A stretch of DNA of 40,649 nucleotides from a virus. Positions 39,976-40,649 of this stretch are shown piece after piece. Each line of letters opens with the position of its first letter. Position 1 is the stretch's first letter. The position numbers and the translations under genes were made by a program. A model generated the notes under the pieces. It made no database searches. It saw only the letters and a list, made by a program, of their open reading frames with translations, and had not been told where the DNA came from. The stretch lies in IMG/VR virus record IMGVR_UViG_3300003650_000022, positions 1-40,649 of that record; one strand, given 5' to 3'.

Positions 39976-40525
39976 ATGTTACCCCACGAGGAAGTGCATA
40001 TCTATTTTTTAACCATTCGGCAAACTTAAGAGCATCAAAATGTAAGGCAGTATGTAAAATTGGGTCAAAGTTCAACTTTTCGCTGCCTGTGTTGTCCGTA
40101 AAAGTGTTGTATTTGATTAAATGGGCTTGGGGAAAGTGCCATTCCACATATTCGCTGTTGGGCGTGTCTGGATACACATATTTCTTTATCTGCCAATCCT
40201 GTAAACCATTAAGCGTTCCCTCGGTGTTCGGGGGTCCAAATGGGTAAATAAATCTATCCCCTTCCTCCTTATTGTAAAAATCAATAAACTCAGTAGCCAA
40301 TTTGACGGACGCATCGGTGTATGCAAAGAAATCGGCTCGGTCTATTTCAAGCATATCAAAGTAGTAGTTAATGCCGTCAAAAGTACTTTCACCGACGCCG
40401 ACTGTCGCAACCTGTGGACTTTCAACAACTACAACCTGTTTATCTGGGTAACGCTTAATTAACAAAGAAGCGGTCATCCACCCTGCGGAACCACCACCAA
40501 CCACTACTATCTTATTTATTATCAT
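39926..40525 (-). pseudogene. Tryptophan halogenase, N-terminal fragment (FAD-binding)
   Basis: A 199-codon fragment. 'IVVVGGGSAGWMTASLLIKR' is the FAD-binding GxGxxG Rossmann motif, followed by 'VGVGESTFDGI' and 'ASVKLATEFIDF', where Lys near residue 75 matches the catalytic PrnA Lys79. 'HFDALKFAEWLKNRY' and 'GVTYVRATV' follow as in PrnA to about position 216. After 'VV' the frame runs into TAA at 39926 where the family continues. The halogenase would use FADH2, chloride or bromide and O2 to halogenate free tryptophan. It has a plausible ATG at 40525. Cyanophages carry similar genes. Confidence 0.82.
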
Positions 40526-40529
40526 CTAT

Positions 40530-40649
40530 CTAACTATACGACTTAGGTTGCCTAAATATTTTGCGATAGCCGCCAGTAAACATTCCTTGCCACGCACTAC
40601 GCTTTTGGCGCTCTGCCTCTGTCATGTGCCTTATGCTACTTGTCCATTC
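40530..40649 (-). CDS. Unknown gene, C-terminal end only
   Basis: The frame is open from the right edge to a TAG at 40530 and reads at the end 'TEAERQKRSAWQGMFTGGYR' then 'KIFRQPKSYS'. The last 31 residues after an in-frame ATG at about 40625 could be all of it or the tail of a longer gene. It lies five bases before the halogenase start, so it is probably in one operon. No function is visible. Confidence 0.4.
   Translation of the reverse strand, partial: EWTSSIRHMTEAERQKRSAWQGMFTGGYRKIFRQPKSYS

Noticed and set aside
39328-40525. A split but functional two-subunit halogenase
   Set aside because: The missing middle includes the WxWxIP motif, and the two parts do not cover the whole fold.

Overview
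The window is part of the genome of a contractile-tailed (myovirus-type) bacteriophage. Essentially every gene lies on the minus strand, so transcription runs from high to low coordinates. Several signs point to an actinobacterial (Gram-positive) host. The tape measure protein carries a segment resembling resuscitation-promoting factors (Rpf), which are typical of actinobacteria, plus an M15 peptidase segment. The lysis module uses an M15 (VanY-type) peptidase. Several unnamed proteins look like families I associate with actinobacteriophages. The host call is an inference.

Reading right to left: (1) 40.65-39.0 kb: the end of an unknown gene, then a flavin-dependent tryptophan halogenase gene broken into two out-of-frame pieces, then a small membrane protein coupled to it by an ATGA overlap. 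(2) 38.9-38.75 kb: tRNA-Trp(CCA) and tRNA-Pro(TGG). (3) 38.7-36.7 kb: about 2 kb with no credible gene but many short inverted and direct repeats, a candidate control, origin or packaging region. (4) 36.7-29.3 kb: small proteins, terminase large subunit, a holin-like protein, an M15 endolysin, a metallophosphoesterase, and a proteasome/HslV-like threonine peptidase. (5) 29.3-19.8 kb: portal, scaffold, N4-gp56-type major capsid protein, a head-fibre-like protein, a string of neck proteins, tail sheath and tail tube. (6) 19.8-9.0 kb: a gp26-like tail protein with a frameshift extension, tape measure, LysM-type protein, hub, gp25-like wedge, gpJ-like and gpI-like baseplate proteins. (7) 9.0-8.06 kb: a small membrane protein and a conserved unknown, closed by a strong hairpin. 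(8) 7.94-0 kb: a replication operon with a winged-helix initiator, DnaC-like loader, DnaB-like helicase, CHC2/Toprim primase, SNF2-type helicase, MerR-like protein, an ssDNA-binding-like protein and the start of a family A DNA polymerase.

The most notable points are these. Three genes look broken or need recoding: the sheath gene has no N-terminal part, the halogenase lacks its middle, and the replication initiator continues in the -1 frame. One frameshift looks genuine: the gp26-like protein extends in the +1 frame just before the tape measure gene, as tail assembly chaperones do. Other points are the phage HslV-like peptidase beside the head genes, the doubly muralytic tape measure protein, mutually exclusive hairpins after the capsid gene, and a previously unlisted 50-residue gene at 24292-24444. 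Because the sheath is essential, the lesions should be checked against reads before biological meaning is given to them.
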